DNA of 64,000 nt, from the NCBI RefSeq assembly GCF_900104785.1, contig NZ_LT629733.1, positions 1,830,501 to 1,894,500 on the forward strand. The letters are read 5' to 3'. Below the pieces are notes generated by a model. That model had not been told where the DNA came from. It ran no database searches and saw nothing but the letters and a program-made list of their open reading frames with translations. Of this stretch, positions 63,709 through 64,000 are shown piece by piece (positions within the stretch are counted from its first letter, which is position 1; each line of letters starts with the position of its first letter). The position numbers and the translations under genes are program-made. Origin of the DNA: Formosa sp. Hel1_31_208 (GTDB lineage: Bacteria > Bacteroidota > Bacteroidia > Flavobacteriales > Flavobacteriaceae).

Positions 63709-64000
63709 ATGGATTTAAATGCAGATTTTTGGGATCAACGTTATCAAGATGAGACCACTGGTTGGGACTTAGGAGAAGTGTCTCCTCCAATTAAAGCGTA
63801 TATTGATCAGATAGATGATAAGGCCATTTCTATTTTGATTCCAGGTGGAGGAAATGCGTATGAGGCAGAATATTTATTTCGAAAAGGTTTTCATAATGTT
63901 TTTGTGATTGACCTTTCGGAAACAGCACTGAGAAATATTAAATCTAGAATCCCTGATTTTCCTGCGGAACAACTATTAAACGGGAATTTTTTTGAATTAG
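63709..64000 (+). CDS. TPMT-like SAM-dependent methyltransferase, cut by the window end
   Basis: From ATG 63709, 97 codons are visible before the window ends and the gene continues. The start MDLNADFWDQRYQDETTGWD and the motif ILIPGGGNAYEAEYLF (SAM-binding loop) followed by VFVIDLSETAL match the thiopurine methyltransferase-like family, which S-methylates small thiols, sulfide or selenium compounds. It begins 2 bp after the thioredoxin stop codon, so it is part of the same operon. Thiol or sulfide methylation would fit the sulfur context, but the specificity is inferred. Confidence 0.85.
   Translation, partial: MDLNADFWDQRYQDETTGWDLGEVSPPIKAYIDQIDDKAISILIPGGGNAYEAEYLFRKGFHNVFVIDLSETALRNIKSRIPDFPAEQLLNGNFFEL

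Overview
The window comes from a low-GC marine-type member of the Bacteroidota, most likely Flavobacteriaceae. The evidence is SusC/SusD pairs, type IX secretion C-terminal domains, many Cys-lipoproteins, TAnnTTTG-type -7 promoter elements, and a laminarin-type polysaccharide locus. No rRNA, tRNA, CRISPR array or recognisable insertion sequence was seen.

Region A (1-16.0 kb, mostly minus strand) looks like an integron-like gene-cassette array that does not use a canonical IntI. A tyrosine recombinase with an unusual N-terminal extension (14426-15568) and a divergent small zinc-ribbon protein (15645-16025) sit at one end. Eight structured repeats of about 130 bp (R1-R8) and one short site of about 48 bp that touches the recombinase stop codon (R9) separate cassettes, all transcribed in the same direction. 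The cassettes carry seven paralogous DUF6090-type membrane proteins (near-constant N-terminus, highly variable remainder), a C45-type peptidase/acyltransferase lipoprotein, an ion-channel-like protein, an MscS channel, a small outer-membrane protein, a probable lysozyme-inhibitor lipoprotein and a partial secreted protein. Terminal boxes pair better across each cassette than within each repeat, as expected if the cassette is the unit of recombination. This is the most interesting part of the window.

Region B (16.1-18.3 kb) holds an AraC-type regulator and a secreted alpha/beta-hydrolase. Region C (18.3-44.6 kb, plus strand) is a beta-1,3/1,6-glucan (laminarin) utilisation locus. It contains a propeller/Y_Y_Y/LuxR-type membrane sensor, SusC, SusD, several surface glycan-binding lipoproteins, a clan GH-A glycosidase apparently fused to an outer-membrane barrel, GH16, a probable GH149 phosphorylase, a lipoprotein GH17, GH30, an MFS sugar symporter and a cytoplasmic GH17. 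The order suggests capture and endo-cleavage at the surface, debranching in the periplasm, import, and intracellular phosphorolysis or hydrolysis.

Region D (44.6-58.8 kb) holds two tandem paralogous FG-GAP/ASPIC-UnbV lipoproteins, a CBM protein with a type IX sorting domain, a DUF255 thioredoxin-like protein, a LacI-family regulator and a PQQ-type sugar dehydrogenase with a sorting domain.

Region E (58.9-64.0 kb) is a sulfur/persulfide-handling cluster: a Crp/Fnr regulator, a TauE/SafE exporter, a CstB-like persulfide dioxygenase-rhodanese, a single-domain rhodanese, a DUF3365-type cytochrome c, thioredoxin and a partial TPMT-like methyltransferase. Three promoters in it share the palindrome GTAAC-N4-GTTAC at an identical distance from a -7 element, which defines a probable Crp/Fnr regulon.
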